From positions 1 through 6,382 of the forward strand of contig CAMZAY010000066.1 in assembly GCA_947304365.1 (NCBI GenBank): a stretch of DNA of 6,382 bases. The letters are read 5' to 3'. The DNA comes from an uncultured Clostridia bacterium. GTDB taxonomy: Bacteria > Bacillota > Clostridia > Christensenellales > CAG-138. A program made the position numbers and the translations under genes. Position 1 is the first letter of the stretch. Every line of letters starts with the position of its first letter. The notes beneath the pieces were generated by a model. That model did not search any database. It had not been told where the DNA came from and saw only the letters and a program-made list of their open reading frames with translations. This document shows positions 6,019 to 6,382 of this stretch, piece by piece.

Positions 6019-6048
6019 CACCGAAAGGTGAAATTTAGGGTATAGCCC
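6019..6048 (+). other. Two small hairpins in the leader of the paralogous gene
   Basis: CACC (6019-6022) pairs with GGTG (6027-6030) around a GAAA tetraloop, a GNRA loop. A weaker GGG (6038-6040) / CCC (6046-6048) hairpin follows. The first lies only a few bases after the predicted transcription start, as in the leader at 2120-2140. The leader is too short for c-di-GMP or SAM-type riboswitches, and I see no preQ1-type pattern. A 5'-stabilising role is an inference. Confidence 0.35.
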
Positions 6049-6059
6049 AAAATGAAAAG

Positions 6060-6065
6060 AAGGAG
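6060..6065 (+). promoter_or_regulatory. Strong Shine-Dalgarno site
   Basis: AAGGAG sits 7 nt before the ATG at 6073 in an A-rich, open context. It is the best ribosome site in the window and fixes the start of the last gene. Confidence 0.85.
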
Positions 6066-6072
6066 ACCTTAA

Positions 6073-6382
6073 ATGAAAAAGCTCAGACTGCTCACTTCTG
6101 CGATCCTCGTACTTTGCTTCATGCTCTCGGTGATCCCTGTGTTCGCCTTTGAAGCCAAGGCAGATACTGCGGATACCCGCAGCGTCCACGAGGGTATCAC
6201 CATTGATACCGACGCGACCGGCGGTTATGAGGGCGACTACGTTGTCATCTACAACCCCGCCACGTCCTCGTCCACGTCCTATTCCACCGGCACTATGACC
6301 GGTCTTATCGAGACCACGGTCAACGCAAACGTTCAGGGCCGCAAGTCCCTTGCCGAGTCCGACAAGCCCTTCTATAAGATCG
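6073..6382 (+). CDS. Secreted protein, paralogue of the dockerin protease (N-terminal fragment, runs off the window)
   Basis: The first 103 codons of an open frame cut by the window edge. The N-terminus MKKLRLLTSAILVLCFMLSV is a typical signal peptide, with likely cleavage after VFA (25) or AKA (30). Residues 39-83 align without gaps to residues 35-79 of the protein encoded at 2173-4914, with 29 identities counted by eye, including the uninterrupted block GGYEGDYVVIYNP (50-62) and STG...GLIET. The two genes are therefore tandem paralogues. By homology the missing part should carry the same HExxH protease domain, and perhaps a dockerin, but nothing visible here proves that. It has its own promoter and a strong ribosome site. 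Codons look more selected than in the first copy (many C-ending two-fold codons, CGC and GGT), suggesting high expression. It was absent from automatic open-frame calls because it has no stop inside the window. Confidence 0.88.
   Translation, partial: MKKLRLLTSAILVLCFMLSVIPVFAFEAKADTADTRSVHEGITIDTDATGGYEGDYVVIYNPATSSSTSYSTGTMTGLIETTVNANVQGRKSLAESDKPFYKI
6187..6321 (+). repeat. Paralogous coding repeat, copy 2 (matches 2275-2409)
   Basis: Codons 39-83 of the truncated last gene. The conserved core is GGYEGDYVVIYNP. Similarity falls off after the GLIET-x-V segment, where the two proteins differ in length and sequence. Confidence 0.8.

Noticed and set aside
6016..6072. A riboswitch (c-di-GMP or preQ1 type) in the leader of the last gene
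   Set aside because: The GAAA-capped hairpin is suggestive, but the leader is too short and lacks the conserved cores of these classes. No terminator or sequestering stem is visible.
5971..6189. A 72-codon minus-strand frame covering the promoter of the last gene
   Set aside because: It overlaps a well-defined promoter, ribosome site and signal peptide on the + strand, and shows no ribosome site or domain of its own.

Overview
The window reads as a moderately GC-rich member of the Clostridia, probably an anaerobic gut or rumen organism. I infer this from a Firmicutes-style RpoC C-terminus, a secreted protein with a type I-like dockerin, a Listeria/Bacteroides-type repeat and a BIG2 domain, a YwaF/TIGR02206-type membrane protein, and sigma-A-type promoters with extended -10 elements. 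No species can be named from this stretch alone. All supported genes are on the + strand.

Layout. (1) 1-179: the last 58 codons of rpoC, followed by a TTCG-capped hairpin without a U-tract. (2) 258-1136: an unrecognised membrane protein with up to nine cysteines in metal-knuckle-like pairs and a two-helix membrane hairpin, closed by a long stem terminator. (3) 1237-2025: a polytopic YwaF-family membrane protein, closed by a textbook rho-independent terminator. (4) 2085-5922: a self-contained transcription unit made of a promoter, a 913-aa secreted multidomain zinc-metalloprotease-like protein ending in a dockerin, a lipoprotein alpha/beta hydrolase starting 1 nt after the protease stop, and a terminator. 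(5) 5981-6382: a second promoter and the first 103 codons of another secreted protein. Its N-terminus is clearly paralogous to that of the dockerin protease (29 identities over 45 ungapped columns, counted by eye). The window ends inside this gene.

How the genes fit together. The left part is housekeeping plus two uncharacterised membrane-protein genes. The right part looks like the start of a tandem set of secreted HExxH proteases. The first is built to be exported, bind calcium and dock onto a cohesin-bearing scaffold. It is apparently translationally coupled to a surface-tethered serine hydrolase resembling cinnamoyl/feruloyl esterases. A joint role in breaking down external protein or plant-derived material is an inference from domain content and linkage. 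No cohesin or scaffoldin is visible here. I found no tRNA, rRNA, CRISPR array, insertion sequence or convincing minus-strand gene.
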